Assembly (NCBI GenBank): GCA_029210045.1
Contig: JARGNX010000012.1
Coordinates: 24,996-88,995, forward strand
Length of the DNA stretch: 64,000 nucleotides
DNA from: Coxiellaceae bacterium
GTDB lineage: Bacteria; Pseudomonadota; Gammaproteobacteria; Coxiellales; Coxiellaceae
Direction: 5' to 3'
Part shown: positions 43,861-52,406 of the stretch, in pieces
How the letters are laid out: the number at the start of each line of letters is the position of its first letter
Numbering within the stretch: the stretch's first letter is position 1
Notes under the pieces: generated by a model
Database searches by the model: none
What the model saw: the letters and a program-made list of their open reading frames with translations, nothing else
Told to the model about the DNA's origin: nothing
Position numbers and translations under genes: made by a program

Positions 43861-45258
43861 CTATCTTAAGGGTTTTGAGACACCAGCTGAAGTACCAGGT
43901 TGCTCGCGCTTAGCCATTATTTGCTTTTCTAATTGATCAACGGCAGTATATAACTCTTCAGATAAGTTATATTTTCTTACAATCAATTGTTTAAATGCTT
44001 TAAATTGTTTACTTAAAACATCCACTTTTGGTGAATTCAGGAACATTATTAAACGTTGGTATATTGGCTTTTTTTCAGTAAGTGTCTTAAATGCCAATAG
44101 ACGATGCAGTTGTAGAAATTCGGTTAATTCAGTAAATCTGGGGCTATCTGTGCATTTACTTTCTATCGTTAATATTCTGCGTATCCTTGGTAATCGATCA
44201 ATAATTATGACCTCGTTGATTAAGCACGGCTTGCCCATAGCCAGAGCTTCATCTAAGCAACTGGTTGAGCTTAGCATAGCCATTTCAGCGTGTTTGATTA
44301 AGCCAATAAATTCGTTGTGCTCCATCGTGGGGTAAACTTTCAACTTAACGGTAGGACCTGTGGCAAGTGCTGGTGTAATAACAGTGGTTACTGACTTGCC
44401 ATCAATAATCTCATCATATTCTATAACTAAGCCTGGATTGATGACGTGCAATTGTTTTACGATATCATCAATTTTTTGGAGTTCAGGTGTTCTTGGATTA
44501 TTAAAATAAATCGTGACATCTTCGCTAGGCCTTTTAGCATGAGCGTCTAAAACAAAGATGCAGATAGCGTCTTTGTAGCTTATACCACCAAGGAACAGGG
44601 TGGTTAGTTTTGGGTTAGAATAGATTAGGTAATAGGTCAGCCCTTTAGTAAAGCCTGGTCTAATGTACTCAGTACTGACGGCGCAAGGTGGTTGACAAAG
44701 AGCTAGTCGCTCATCCATCTTGCGTCCAGTTGCAAGTTGCGTTAGGCCACTTATCTCGTGGAAATCATATTCCGTTTCATTGTTTGCATAACCTTCTGTT
44801 AAACGAACGTGCTTAGAATAAAATGTAGCGGGTAGTGTGCTGCGCATGCTTTTATGAAAGATCTCTATAGTTCTTTCATTAAAGCTGGGTGTTGGGTAAA
44901 CGAGCCCGCAGGTATATTCAGTGGTAGGTGCCTTTAAAACTGGAAACCCTTTTACAAAAGATCCACTGGGCGAACTGAAGACAGTGACTTGAATGTAGTT
45001 GGCTTGTAAAGCCAGTATGCTCTTTTCAAAGCGCTGAATAGAATCTTTTATTTGTGTATGTTCTTCGCAGTTATAATAGATGCGTAAATCAAAGTCACTT
45101 TTTCCTTGGCGAACCCAGGCTTCTGCTAAAGCAATGGCTTGTGAAATTTCACCATTGACACCAATTGGCGCATTACAAATCAGTAGTTTTTTTTGTTTTG
45201 CGTTAGGAGGTGCGGCTTTCATGGCTGCAAATATTCCGGCTCTTTTTGTCGTTCTCAT
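43861..45258 (-). CDS. Putative GT-B-fold glycosyltransferase-like protein, candidate effector
   Basis: 465 aa, not clearly assigned. The N-terminus KLLICNAPIGVNGEISQAIALAEAWVRQG looks like the first Rossmann unit of a GT-B enzyme. Residues about 330-375, YPTMEHNEFIGLIKHAEMAMLSSTSCLDEALAMGKPCLIN, follow the GT-B donor-site pattern 'E..ehlh.adhhhhsS..dEA...GkPhi'. There is no signal peptide. If right, it transfers a sugar to an unknown acceptor; other Rossmann-type folds are possible. A PmrA-like promoter lies about 210 bp upstream, with a transcription terminator in between (45310-45342), so expression may depend on read-through. Confidence 0.5.
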   Translation of the reverse strand: MRTTKRAGIFAAMKAAPPNAKQKKLLICNAPIGVNGEISQAIALAEAWVRQGKSDFDLRIYYNCEEHTQIKDSIQRFEKSILALQANYIQVTVFSSPSGSFVKGFPVLKAPTTEYTCGLVYPTPSFNERTIEIFHKSMRSTLPATFYSKHVRLTEGYANNETEYDFHEISGLTQLATGRKMDERLALCQPPCAVSTEYIRPGFTKGLTYYLIYSNPKLTTLFLGGISYKDAICIFVLDAHAKRPSEDVTIYFNNPRTPELQKIDDIVKQLHVINPGLVIEYDEIIDGKSVTTVITPALATGPTVKLKVYPTMEHNEFIGLIKHAEMAMLSSTSCLDEALAMGKPCLINEVIIIDRLPRIRRILTIESKCTDSPRFTELTEFLQLHRLLAFKTLTEKKPIYQRLIMFLNSPKVDVLSKQFKAFKQLIVRKYNLSEELYTAVDQLEKQIMAKREQPGTSAGVSKPLR

Positions 45259-45309
45259 AATAAATTTACAATACCTTTACTGTGTTGGTTTGTTGGGGTT
45301 TATAGCGGA

Positions 45310-45342
45310 AGTAAATAAAAGAGGCCCACCGAGGTGGGCCTT
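45310..45342 (-). terminator. Rho-independent terminator between the PmrA-like promoter and the GT-B-like gene
   Basis: A 9-bp perfect stem, AGGCCCACC (45322-45330) with GGTGGGCCT (45333-45341), is followed on the minus strand by CTTTTATTT. It ends the candidate small RNA and lies about 50 bp before the ATG of the minus-strand gene starting at 45258. Confidence 0.8.
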
Positions 45343-45459
45343 GCGTTGTGTGTGGTTATGTGCGCTTTGCTCACTGTACTTGCGTAGGGAGTGAAACAAT
45401 AACGCGGTCCTTCCGTTGAAAGGTATCACCATCCGAGTGTGTGACACCATTTGTTATGT
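45313..45459 (-). ncRNA. Candidate small RNA or attenuated leader
   Basis: The stretch runs from just after a PmrA-like promoter (45466-45497) to an intrinsic terminator, about 147 nt. It contains local hairpins (GGTGATACC; CTTTCAACGGAAG) and three GGA motifs. A 58-codon frame without a Shine-Dalgarno sequence also crosses it, but its codons run through the terminator stem and I do not believe it. It could be an independent sRNA, or the 5' leader of the GT-B-like gene with conditional termination. The 5' end is predicted from the -10 only. Confidence 0.45.
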
Positions 45460-45465
45460 AGCTTT

Positions 45466-45497
45466 AATATATCAGCTACGTATTAATTGGTGGTTAA
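45466..45497 (-). promoter_or_regulatory. PmrA-box-like promoter of the candidate small RNA/leader
   Basis: On the minus strand, TTAA (45497-45494) and TTAA (45486-45483) are 11 bp apart. TATATT (45471-45466) begins 15 bp after the second. Spacing is exactly as at the giant, Wip-like and 16904 genes. The remaining bases up to the ABC transporter stop at 45568 show nothing recognisable. Confidence 0.6.
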
Positions 45498-45567
45498 GGG
45501 TAACTCAGCATACTTTCTATTTCTAGGATTTTATTATTAATACAAGGTGATTCATATATCAGGCAAA

Positions 45568-47133
45568 TCAATTACTGGATGGGTTTTGCGGTATGAGATG
45601 TCTGCTGATTAAGAATTTTTTTGCGACTACAGCTGGGTCGATTTGTTTGACATCTACTTGATAATTCATCCTTTTCATATCATCTACAGTGATTTGATTA
45701 TGTAGGCGATTCAGTGCAGTTGCTATTTGTGGGTATTTTTTAACGGCAGCCGCATTGGCAAGCGGTACAGCTTGGTAAGGTGGGTAGATATGCTTATCGT
45801 CAATAAGCGCAGTGAGTTTTAGTGCTTGTAACCAGCCATCGGTACCAAATGATAGGATGGCATCGACTTGATGGTTGGCAATTGCGCGATACATGAGGCT
45901 AGGGGTCATTGTGACGATTTTTTTAAAGTGTACGCCATAGTATTTTTGTAATGCGGCGTATGCATCGACACGCTTTAGAAATTCAGGTGGCGCAGCCATG
46001 GTTAGCATAGGGCCGTATTGAGCAAGTTGACTAAGAGTGGTTAGGTGGTGGGCTTTAGCAAAGGCGTTGGTAACGGCGATTGCAGTTGTATTTTCAAAGC
46101 CGAATGGCTTTAACCATAAAATGCCTAGGTGCTTAGCTGAATATTTTTTAACGTACTGATAAGTTTGTTTAGCGCTGACAATATTTGTTTGGTGCAATAT
46201 GTTCATATAGATAGTCCCAGAGTAATCAGGGTAAGTATCTATGGCGCCAGTTTGTAAGGCTTCTTGTGCGATGACGGACGAGCTAAGATTATCTTGAATA
46301 ACAATAGGCAGGTTAGTATAGGCTCTAAGCATATCCGCCATAATATTGGCTAAGATATATTGTTCACTGAAATTTTTTGAGCTAACGACAATTGGTTTAA
46401 CATGGTTGCCACTAAAGAATCGCCAATTTTGTTGAATAATAATGGCAATAAAAGCCAAGCCTGCAATACTGACTAAAGCTATTTTGGTGCGTCGCCAATG
46501 CATGCGTTGGCGAGTACGAAAAGCAGAAAGCATTTCGACTTGACCGATCAGGTAGTCTACGACAAGTGCTAAAATAGCGGCGGGTATAGCGCCCATTAAA
46601 ATCATTTGATTGCTATTGAGTGATAACCCTTCAGTAATAAAGTCACCGAGGCCGCCGGCACCGATAAATGCAGCGATGGTGGCAATGCCGATATTCATTG
46701 CGCTCGCCGTGCGTATGCCGCTGATAATGGTGGGTAAGGCTAGTGGTACTTCAACTAAGCGGATGCGTTGCCAAGTATGAAAGCCGAGTGCGCGTGCGGC
46801 CTCGCGACTGCTGGCGGGGATTTCTTGGATTCCCACCAGTGTATTTCTAACGATTGGTAATAAGCCGTAAATAGTTAGTGTGACCAATGTGGGCTTAGTG
46901 CCGATACCCAAGAAAGGTATTAAGAAGGCGAGTAGTGCTAAGCTTGGTATGGTTTGAAAAACGCTGGTGATACCCAGTATAAATCCGCGCATGCGTGGTC
47001 GATAAAAAATCCATATGCCGACGGGTAGTCCAATGCAAATCGCAATAACGGTAGAGATGCCGGCTAAATAAATATGTTGAGCTAGTTTAATGAGTAATTG
47101 TGAACAGTCATTGAGAATGCAGTTTAGTGTCAT
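45568..47133 (-). CDS. Fused permease and substrate-binding protein of a glycine betaine/choline-type ABC transporter
   Basis: 521 aa. Residues about 1-220 are an OpuBB-type permease (AGISTVIAICIGLPVGIW, VFQTIPSLALLAFLIP; EAA-like loop AREAARALGFHTWQRIRLVEVPLALP... within ASSREAARAL). A membrane helix near 225-245 leads to an OpuAC-type binding domain (about 250-510: VVSSKNFSEQYILANIMADMLR, TYPDYSGTIYMNIL). The order permease then SBP in one chain is a known variant for osmoprotectant importers. The start at 47133 gives a 4-bp ATGA overlap with the ATPase stop; the frame opens four codons earlier. Likely imports compatible solutes; the exact substrate is not determinable here. Confidence 0.88.
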   Translation of the reverse strand: MTLNCILNDCSQLLIKLAQHIYLAGISTVIAICIGLPVGIWIFYRPRMRGFILGITSVFQTIPSLALLAFLIPFLGIGTKPTLVTLTIYGLLPIVRNTLVGIQEIPASSREAARALGFHTWQRIRLVEVPLALPTIISGIRTASAMNIGIATIAAFIGAGGLGDFITEGLSLNSNQMILMGAIPAAILALVVDYLIGQVEMLSAFRTRQRMHWRRTKIALVSIAGLAFIAIIIQQNWRFFSGNHVKPIVVSSKNFSEQYILANIMADMLRAYTNLPIVIQDNLSSSVIAQEALQTGAIDTYPDYSGTIYMNILHQTNIVSAKQTYQYVKKYSAKHLGILWLKPFGFENTTAIAVTNAFAKAHHLTTLSQLAQYGPMLTMAAPPEFLKRVDAYAALQKYYGVHFKKIVTMTPSLMYRAIANHQVDAILSFGTDGWLQALKLTALIDDKHIYPPYQAVPLANAAAVKKYPQIATALNRLHNQITVDDMKRMNYQVDVKQIDPAVVAKKFLISRHLIPQNPSSN

Positions 47134-47897
47134 GCCATCGCCCATACTTTATTAAAGTCATCGATAACGGCTTGTTGGTTGGTAATCAACTCTTTTACGT
47201 ATTCGCTAGCAGGTTGTTGAATGATTTCTTGTTTGGTGCCGACTTGCTGCAATTTTCCATGATGAAAAACGGCAATACGATCGCATAAGCGAAAGGCTTC
47301 AAAAAGATCGTGAGTAACAAATATAATAGTGGTTTGAATTTTTTTATGTAGATCGTGAATTTCTTGTTGCAGTGCGCGGCGATTAATGGCATCTAAAGCA
47401 GACAGTGGCTCATCCATCAGTAGGACGTTTGGTTTTGTAATCAAGGCGCGTGCAACGCCCACGCGTTGTTGTTGGCCGCCAGAGAGCTCATCAGGGTAGC
47501 GTTGTAAAAATTTGTTGGAAGATAGGTTTACCAGTGCCAAGCATTCCTCAATGCGTTGCTTAATATCAATTTCGCGCATACCTTCTAAACGTAATACGAC
47601 GGCAAGATTTTCATATATGGATAGGTGCGGGAACAAACCTATTTGTTGAAACACATAGCCAATAGAGCGACGTAATTGATAGATATCGTATTCATTGATG
47701 GGTTGTTCGTTTAAGGTGATGACACCGCTGGTGGGTTCAATCAAACGATTGATCATTTTTAGTGTGGTTGATTTACCGCTACCCGATGATCCTAAAATTA
47801 CCATTAGTTCACCCGGATTAACTTGAAGGTCTAGGTGATCAACAGCAAATGTTTTGCCGTGGTTATAAGTTTTACACACCTGTTCGAAAGTAATCAT
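47130..47897 (-). CDS. ATPase subunit of the betaine/choline-type ABC transporter
   Basis: 255 aa. Walker A GSSGSGKSTT, Q-loop YVFQQIGLFPHLS, signature LSGGQQQRVGVARAL, Walker B VLLMDEPLSALD, H-loop IIFVTHD. The sequence opens ITFEQVCKTYNHGKTFAVDHLDL, typical of OpuBA/OpuCA-type ATPases. It lacks the C-terminal CBS domains found in some OpuCA/ProV proteins, so no CBS-type osmosensing is expected. It is the first gene of the two-gene operon, divergent from an MHS-family transporter gene. Confidence 0.92.
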   Translation of the reverse strand: MITFEQVCKTYNHGKTFAVDHLDLQVNPGELMVILGSSGSGKSTTLKMINRLIEPTSGVITLNEQPINEYDIYQLRRSIGYVFQQIGLFPHLSIYENLAVVLRLEGMREIDIKQRIEECLALVNLSSNKFLQRYPDELSGGQQQRVGVARALITKPNVLLMDEPLSALDAINRRALQQEIHDLHKKIQTTIIFVTHDLFEAFRLCDRIAVFHHGKLQQVGTKQEIIQQPASEYVKELITNQQAVIDDFNKVWAMA

Positions 47898-47966
47898 GTC
47901 AGGTTCTTGGTTGCTCAGCAGGCTCTAGTGTATCATAAACAAAATACAAATTTGACCGGGTAATTT

Positions 47967-49214
47967 ATGAGCAAGATTACAGCAGCTAATCGGCGTTTAT
48001 TATTAATTTGCAGTATGGGCGGTGTGCTGGAGTTTTATGATTTTGTAGTGTATGCGCTAATGGCTGGATATTTAGCGCAATTATTTTTTCCTAGTCAGAA
48101 TCACCTGCTGTCCTTGATGGCAACCTTTGCCACCTTTTCACTTGGTTATTTGGTGAGGCCGTTGGGTGGCATTGTTTTTGGTCATTTTGGCGATCGTGTT
48201 GGTCGTAAGCAAAGTTTTACTTATTCAGTGTTAATTATGGCGATTAGCACCTTAGCTATTGGTTTAGTGCCGACATATAAAACCTGGGGAGTAGCGGCAC
48301 CTATTGTGTTAACGCTCTTACGCATTTGTCAGGGTTTTTCATTGGGTGGTGAAATCCCCGGTGCGTTATCTTATGCGAGCGAAAGTGTGCCTGATCGAAA
48401 AGGCGTGGCGTGTGCGATTATATTCTCAAGTTTAATTGCTGGTTTAGTTTTAGGCTCATTGGTGAATGCCATCATAACGGCTTGGTTGCCTCAGCAAGCC
48501 TTGAGCCGATGGGGGTGGCGCTTACCATTTCTGTTGGGCGGGATTTTTGGTTTTGTGAGTTATATCTTGCGTTGTCACCTGACTGAATCGGTGATTTTTC
48601 AGTCGATTGCGCATCGTGCTCACCGATTTCCATTAGCTACTGTTCTTAAACAGCATAAAGTCGCGACATTGATTGGTATTATTTTGGTAGGGTATGGTGC
48701 GGTATCGACGGCGTTGTATTTTATTTTTACGCCCGCTTATGTGGCGACGATATTACACCAGCCAATGGCGACATTCTTATGGGTGAAAACGGCTGCGACG
48801 GCATCAGGCATTATTTATTGCATTGGGTTTGGTTTTATAGCCGATCGCTTCGGTTATAAGTGGGTATTATTGTTATTAACCGCGCTTTCAGTGGTGGCGA
48901 CTTATGGGATTTTTGCTATCTATGCTTATGATTTTGGCCAGTATGCTTGGGCGTTAATATTGAGCGGTTTTTTTAATGGGTGTGTATGGGGTATGTTGCC
49001 CAGCCTGTTGGTGAAATTGTTTCCAGTCGAGGTGCGTTACAGTGGCTCGGCATTGAGTTACAACATTGGTTTTGGTTTTATGGGCGGTTTAACGCCACTG
49101 ATTGCAACAGGCTTAATCCATCAAACAAATTCATTGCTTTCGCCCGCATATTACTTTGCTTTCAGTGCGTTGTTGGCGATAATAGCGTTATGGATTTACA
49201 GGGAGGGTCATTAA
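47967..49214 (+). CDS. MFS transporter of the metabolite:H+ symporter (ProP-like) family
   Basis: 415 aa, 12 membrane segments. Family features: GGVLEFYDFVVYALMAGYLAQLFFP at TM1, SLGYLVRPLGGIVFGHFGDRVGRKQSFTYSVLIMA (MHS motif A), LRICQGFSLGGEIPGALSYASE (TM4-5 motif). MHS members take up betaine, proline, citrate, ketoglutarate or shikimate. The divergent Opu-type operon makes an osmolyte substrate attractive, but sequence alone does not decide it. The long C-terminal coiled coil of osmosensory ProP is absent. Confidence 0.88.
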   Translation: MSKITAANRRLLLICSMGGVLEFYDFVVYALMAGYLAQLFFPSQNHLLSLMATFATFSLGYLVRPLGGIVFGHFGDRVGRKQSFTYSVLIMAISTLAIGLVPTYKTWGVAAPIVLTLLRICQGFSLGGEIPGALSYASESVPDRKGVACAIIFSSLIAGLVLGSLVNAIITAWLPQQALSRWGWRLPFLLGGIFGFVSYILRCHLTESVIFQSIAHRAHRFPLATVLKQHKVATLIGIILVGYGAVSTALYFIFTPAYVATILHQPMATFLWVKTAATASGIIYCIGFGFIADRFGYKWVLLLLTALSVVATYGIFAIYAYDFGQYAWALILSGFFNGCVWGMLPSLLVKLFPVEVRYSGSALSYNIGFGFMGGLTPLIATGLIHQTNSLLSPAYYFAFSALLAIIALWIYREGH

Positions 49215-49215
49215 C

Positions 49216-50124
49216 ATGGATACGGTTTACCAACCTCTAGCGCCTTATGATATGCAGCAGTTTGATCAGCAGTTGCAAGGCTTATTACAACAGGCTAACA
49301 ATTTAACTGGCTTGCAACGTTTGCAGTTTTTTAGTCAAGCTTTTTTGGGGTGCCCCTACGTTGGTGGCGCGTGCGGTGAAGGCGACTGTGGTGAATTTGA
49401 CCAAAGCCCGGTGTATCGCACCGATGTATTTGATTGTGTTACCTACATTAATATGGTGTTAGCGTTGTGGTTGGCTAAAGATTGGGATGACTTTGCAGAC
49501 AAGATTTTGTGTGTCAATTATTATAAAAGCAACCCCAGCTATTTGACTCGTTTTCATTTTATGAGTGTCGATTGGAATGTGCAGAATGCACTCAATAACA
49601 TTGTTGAAGATATTACTTACACCATTGTTGATAAAAATAATCAACCGGTGATAGAAGAAGCAACATGCATGATAGAAAAGCCGCGGTGGTTGTCTTTTCG
49701 TTCTCTGGAAGATATTAAACTACTGGAACATATTGATGAGCATGAGGCAAAAAATCGATTGCTTGAGCTACATCAACAAGCCGCGTTCTATCATGATATT
49801 GAAAACATAACACCGTATGTGCCATTGCAAGCGTTATTTGATGCGGATCAACAACCAAACGAGGCATTGTTTCAACAAATTCCCGCCGGCTGTTTATTGG
49901 AAATTGTGCGACCCGATTGGCCATTGCGCGAACAAATAGGCAGCAATATTAATATTTCACATGTGGGTTTTGTATTTGATGGTGATGATGGCTTGCAGTA
50001 TCGCCAAGCTTCTACTGTGTCGAACGAAGTGGTTGATGTGCCACTCATTGAGTATTTAAAACACTGTGCAAAGAGTCCAACGGTTGGTGGGATTAATCTG
50101 CAAATGCCAGTTATTCTCGCTTAA
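49216..50124 (+). CDS. DUF1460 amidase-like protein
   Basis: 302 aa with ATG preceded by GGAGGG (8 bp). DUF1460 pattern: FFSQAFLGCPYVGGACGEG, then FDCVTYINMVLAL with the probable catalytic Cys of 'DCVTY', YKSNPSYLTRFHFMSVDW (Arg-Phe-His), and NISHVGFVFDGDDGLQYRQAS carrying the likely catalytic His. The fold is NlpC/P60-like and members resemble N-acetylmuramoyl-L-alanine amidases. No signal peptide is seen, which is unusual for a wall enzyme and could mean cytosolic recycling or secretion. The stop codon lies in the loop of an 11-bp hairpin (50111-50138) that is part of the palindromic element following it. It starts 1 bp after the MHS gene. Confidence 0.8.
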   Translation: MDTVYQPLAPYDMQQFDQQLQGLLQQANNLTGLQRLQFFSQAFLGCPYVGGACGEGDCGEFDQSPVYRTDVFDCVTYINMVLALWLAKDWDDFADKILCVNYYKSNPSYLTRFHFMSVDWNVQNALNNIVEDITYTIVDKNNQPVIEEATCMIEKPRWLSFRSLEDIKLLEHIDEHEAKNRLLELHQQAAFYHDIENITPYVPLQALFDADQQPNEALFQQIPAGCLLEIVRPDWPLREQIGSNINISHVGFVFDGDDGLQYRQASTVSNEVVDVPLIEYLKHCAKSPTVGGINLQMPVILA

Positions 50125-50257
50125 GTCAGCGAGAATAACTTCCTGGTATGATACGTGCACAAAAACAAGTGATCGTGCACTTTTAAGGGGGAGCGAACGC
50201 ACGCTCCCCCTTAAATATCCCCCACGCGAGAGGTTAAGTCAGCGAGAATAACTTCCT
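50111..50257. repeat. Second locus of the three-hairpin palindromic element (inverted relative to 16.4 kb)
   Basis: Reverse complement of the 16421-16723 element, diverged. Its end hairpin is 50111-50121 with 50128-50138 (11 bp perfect). GTGCAC pairs are at 50155 and 50175. The main stem TTTAAGGGGGAGCG (50182-50195) pairs with 50202-50215. The 24-base end segment beginning TTAAGTCAGCGAGAATAACT occurs at both 50121-50144 and 50234-50257, so a second tandem copy has begun. The remaining 140 bases to the next gene hold its promoter region; no PmrA-like box there. Confidence 0.85.
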
Positions 50258-50397
50258 CGTTGTCTACCTGATAGTCATCTCTTACTTTTAACTTAGTTGA
50301 CAGCCACCAGTGCTTAACCCTAGACTGTTGCGATGGGAGCAGGACAGTCGCACATTTTTTATGTGTGGAATTTCTGATATATAAAAGGGAGACGTTT

Positions 50398-51450
50398 ATG
50401 TCTAGACCTGACGAATCGTCAGCACTACGTGATGAATTACTTAGATTAGCTCAAGGTTATCTTGACGGGGATGGCGCTACCCCGTTTTTCGGTCGGTTAG
50501 CTCGTTTACCAGGTGTGCGAAATGTTTTTCAAACAGATGGAGCTGATGAACGCATTGCTATCACGAAGACCTTTATGAAAACTTTGCGTGAAATGCGAGA
50601 TCCTGAACATAATTTATCGCAAGTACAGGCAGCCGTTGCGGTAATTATACAGGCTATTACGGATGGGAAAGTGATTGCTAGCCCCCGCTTGAACGATGTA
50701 ATTAAAGCCTACAACGCAGTGATTGCGAAAGTGCAAAAAGAAGTGCATAGAGATGCGTCGAAGGCATTGGAGGTGAGAAGACTTGATGCAGCGCAGCCAC
50801 CAATAATGCAAGTGCCACCATTACCGCCGACGCCACATGTAGCGCCACGTGTGGTTGCAAGTGAGGTTGCTGCTCTTTCTTTTCCATCTGCAAAGGGACG
50901 TGTTGATGTTGAAAGTAAAGTGGATGATGTAAGAGAAGAAGCCGCTGCTGTTAAACCGGTTATTGTTACTCGACCCATGTTTAGTGATAGTGGGGTGGCT
51001 CAATATGCTGCACTGGATTATTATCAGCAGCTGGGTGTGGGACAAGAGGCCAGTGCGGATGACATTCGAAAAGCTTATTACCAGCTGGCACGACAATTAA
51101 ACCCAGATAAAAATCCGCCAGCGTATAATGACCATGCTACAAAACTTTTTACCACACTGTGTTGTGCCTATGAGAATTTGTCGGATGCAGGTAAGCGACT
51201 TGCCTATGATGCTCAATTAACAGAAAGGGACTTTGTTCCATACCAACGACCTGAGGTAAAAAAATATGTACCCGATCCTTCGGTATTCGATAGATTTGGG
51301 CCAGAGATTAAAAAGGCTGTGAATGCCATAACACCAAAAACAACTACCAGTCGTTTACTTACGGCGTTTGGTATTACTGCAGCGGTAGCGGCTGCGGTAA
51401 TAGTAGGGCGTAGTGGAAGTTCGGTGCCTCCAAGAATGGGACCAAGTTAA
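50398..51450 (+). CDS. J-domain protein with altered HPD motif and C-terminal membrane anchor
   Basis: 350 aa from the ATG at 50398 (AGGGAG just upstream; the frame opens 11 codons earlier). The N-terminal ~110 residues are helical and unassigned, followed by a Pro/Ala/Val linker. A J domain lies at about 205-270: DYYQQLGVGQEASADDIRKAYYQLARQLNPDKNP ... CCAYENLSDAGKRLAYD. The HPD triad that stimulates Hsp70 ATPase is NPD here (Asn235), which should weaken or abolish DnaK activation. One membrane helix (about 325-343, FGITAAVAAAVIVG) precedes a short tail. Tail-anchored J proteins with degenerate HPD may act as adaptors. It is paired with the next gene, which has the same Shine-Dalgarno style. 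Confidence 0.8.
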   Translation: MSRPDESSALRDELLRLAQGYLDGDGATPFFGRLARLPGVRNVFQTDGADERIAITKTFMKTLREMRDPEHNLSQVQAAVAVIIQAITDGKVIASPRLNDVIKAYNAVIAKVQKEVHRDASKALEVRRLDAAQPPIMQVPPLPPTPHVAPRVVASEVAALSFPSAKGRVDVESKVDDVREEAAAVKPVIVTRPMFSDSGVAQYAALDYYQQLGVGQEASADDIRKAYYQLARQLNPDKNPPAYNDHATKLFTTLCCAYENLSDAGKRLAYDAQLTERDFVPYQRPEVKKYVPDPSVFDRFGPEIKKAVNAITPKTTTSRLLTAFGITAAVAAAVIVGRSGSSVPPRMGPS

Positions 51451-51482
51451 GTTTTATAACATCACAAAAGGGAGTGATATTG

Positions 51483-52406
51483 ATGTCGAAGCTAAAAGAG
51501 CAAATTGCACAAGAGTTGCAAAATTATTTAAGTGCAAAGTACAGTAGTTGGGGTGCATGGACTAAGTCATGGGTTGTTAGTCGCTATAATGATGAGCGTG
51601 GTAAGTCAGTCAGTGATCTTAAAACTGAATTAGATGCATTAAAAGGTGATGATGCGGCTATTCACGCGGCGTTTGCGCCATTGCTTAACAAGTTCGCTTT
51701 AGGTATTGGTAACGAGCATGATGCTGAAAAGGATGCCGCTCCTAGTGCAGAAAAAATTGCGAGCAGTGCCGCACTAGAAATAATGTTAACAGAGATCAAT
51801 CGGTTAATGGCAGCATCAAATACGGCTAAAGTTGATGAGTCGAGAGCTGTTTCACCTATGCCGCCAGTGCCAAAAGTAGCAGCCTCTGCGCCTCCGCCAG
51901 TGGATAAACCACCTGCTGAAGTTTTGGCAGCGCCTTCACCAGTGGTAGCAGCACCGGCGCATTCCCCGGTTGTTACGGGTAAGCCTGTTGAGGTATCACG
52001 TGTGGTTGCTCCAGGCGGTGCAGGTTTATTAAGCTTGTTGGGTGTTGCATCACAACCAGCGGGGGCGCCGCGTGCGCCTACTGTATACAGAAGAGGTCGC
52101 CGTAGGGATGTGGCTCCTTCTGACCGTGTGACACGCTCACAAACTAGAGCTGAAATTGAAGCTCAAAAGCAGCGCGACATGGCACGTAATATGACGGTTG
52201 ACCAGTTTTGTTTGGGTGGTAAAGGTGTAGCAAAACCAAAGGCAACATCGGCCGTAGTGGAGGCGGGTATGGCTGCTCGTGGCGCAGCTGAAAGAAGAGC
52301 TATGGACCGAGCTGCAGAACTGCGCGGCGAGGCGCGACGTGATGCTGCATCACCGACAGAGGGTGGTGAATATGGTGATTACAGTGGTTTGAGACTTGAT
52401 GCTTAA
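51483..52406 (+). CDS. Orphan Pro/Ala-rich protein next to the J-domain gene
   Basis: 307 aa from the ATG at 51483 (GGGAG 8 bp upstream; the frame opens at a GTG three codons earlier). Residues 1-75 form a small helical domain: LKEQIAQELQNYLSAKYSSWG, then WVVSRYNDERGKSVSDLKTELDAL. This resembles a short N-terminal helical module seen in many Legionella proteins of unknown function. It is loosely comparable to the start of the preceding J-domain protein. The middle is a Pro/Ala/Val-rich disordered stretch, and the C-terminus is Arg/Ala-rich and helical. No function proposed. It overlaps the convergent M23 gene by 4 bp. Confidence 0.7.
   Translation: MSKLKEQIAQELQNYLSAKYSSWGAWTKSWVVSRYNDERGKSVSDLKTELDALKGDDAAIHAAFAPLLNKFALGIGNEHDAEKDAAPSAEKIASSAALEIMLTEINRLMAASNTAKVDESRAVSPMPPVPKVAASAPPPVDKPPAEVLAAPSPVVAAPAHSPVVTGKPVEVSRVVAPGGAGLLSLLGVASQPAGAPRAPTVYRRGRRRDVAPSDRVTRSQTRAEIEAQKQRDMARNMTVDQFCLGGKGVAKPKATSAVVEAGMAARGAAERRAMDRAAELRGEARRDAASPTEGGEYGDYSGLRLDA

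Noticed and set aside
45280..45455. 58-codon minus-strand frame in the leader before the GT-B-like gene
   Set aside because: No ribosome site and it reads through a perfect terminator stem; a structured RNA explains the sequence better.
50258..50397. PmrA-like box before the J-domain gene
   Set aside because: TTAA sites are present but none pair at 11-bp spacing.
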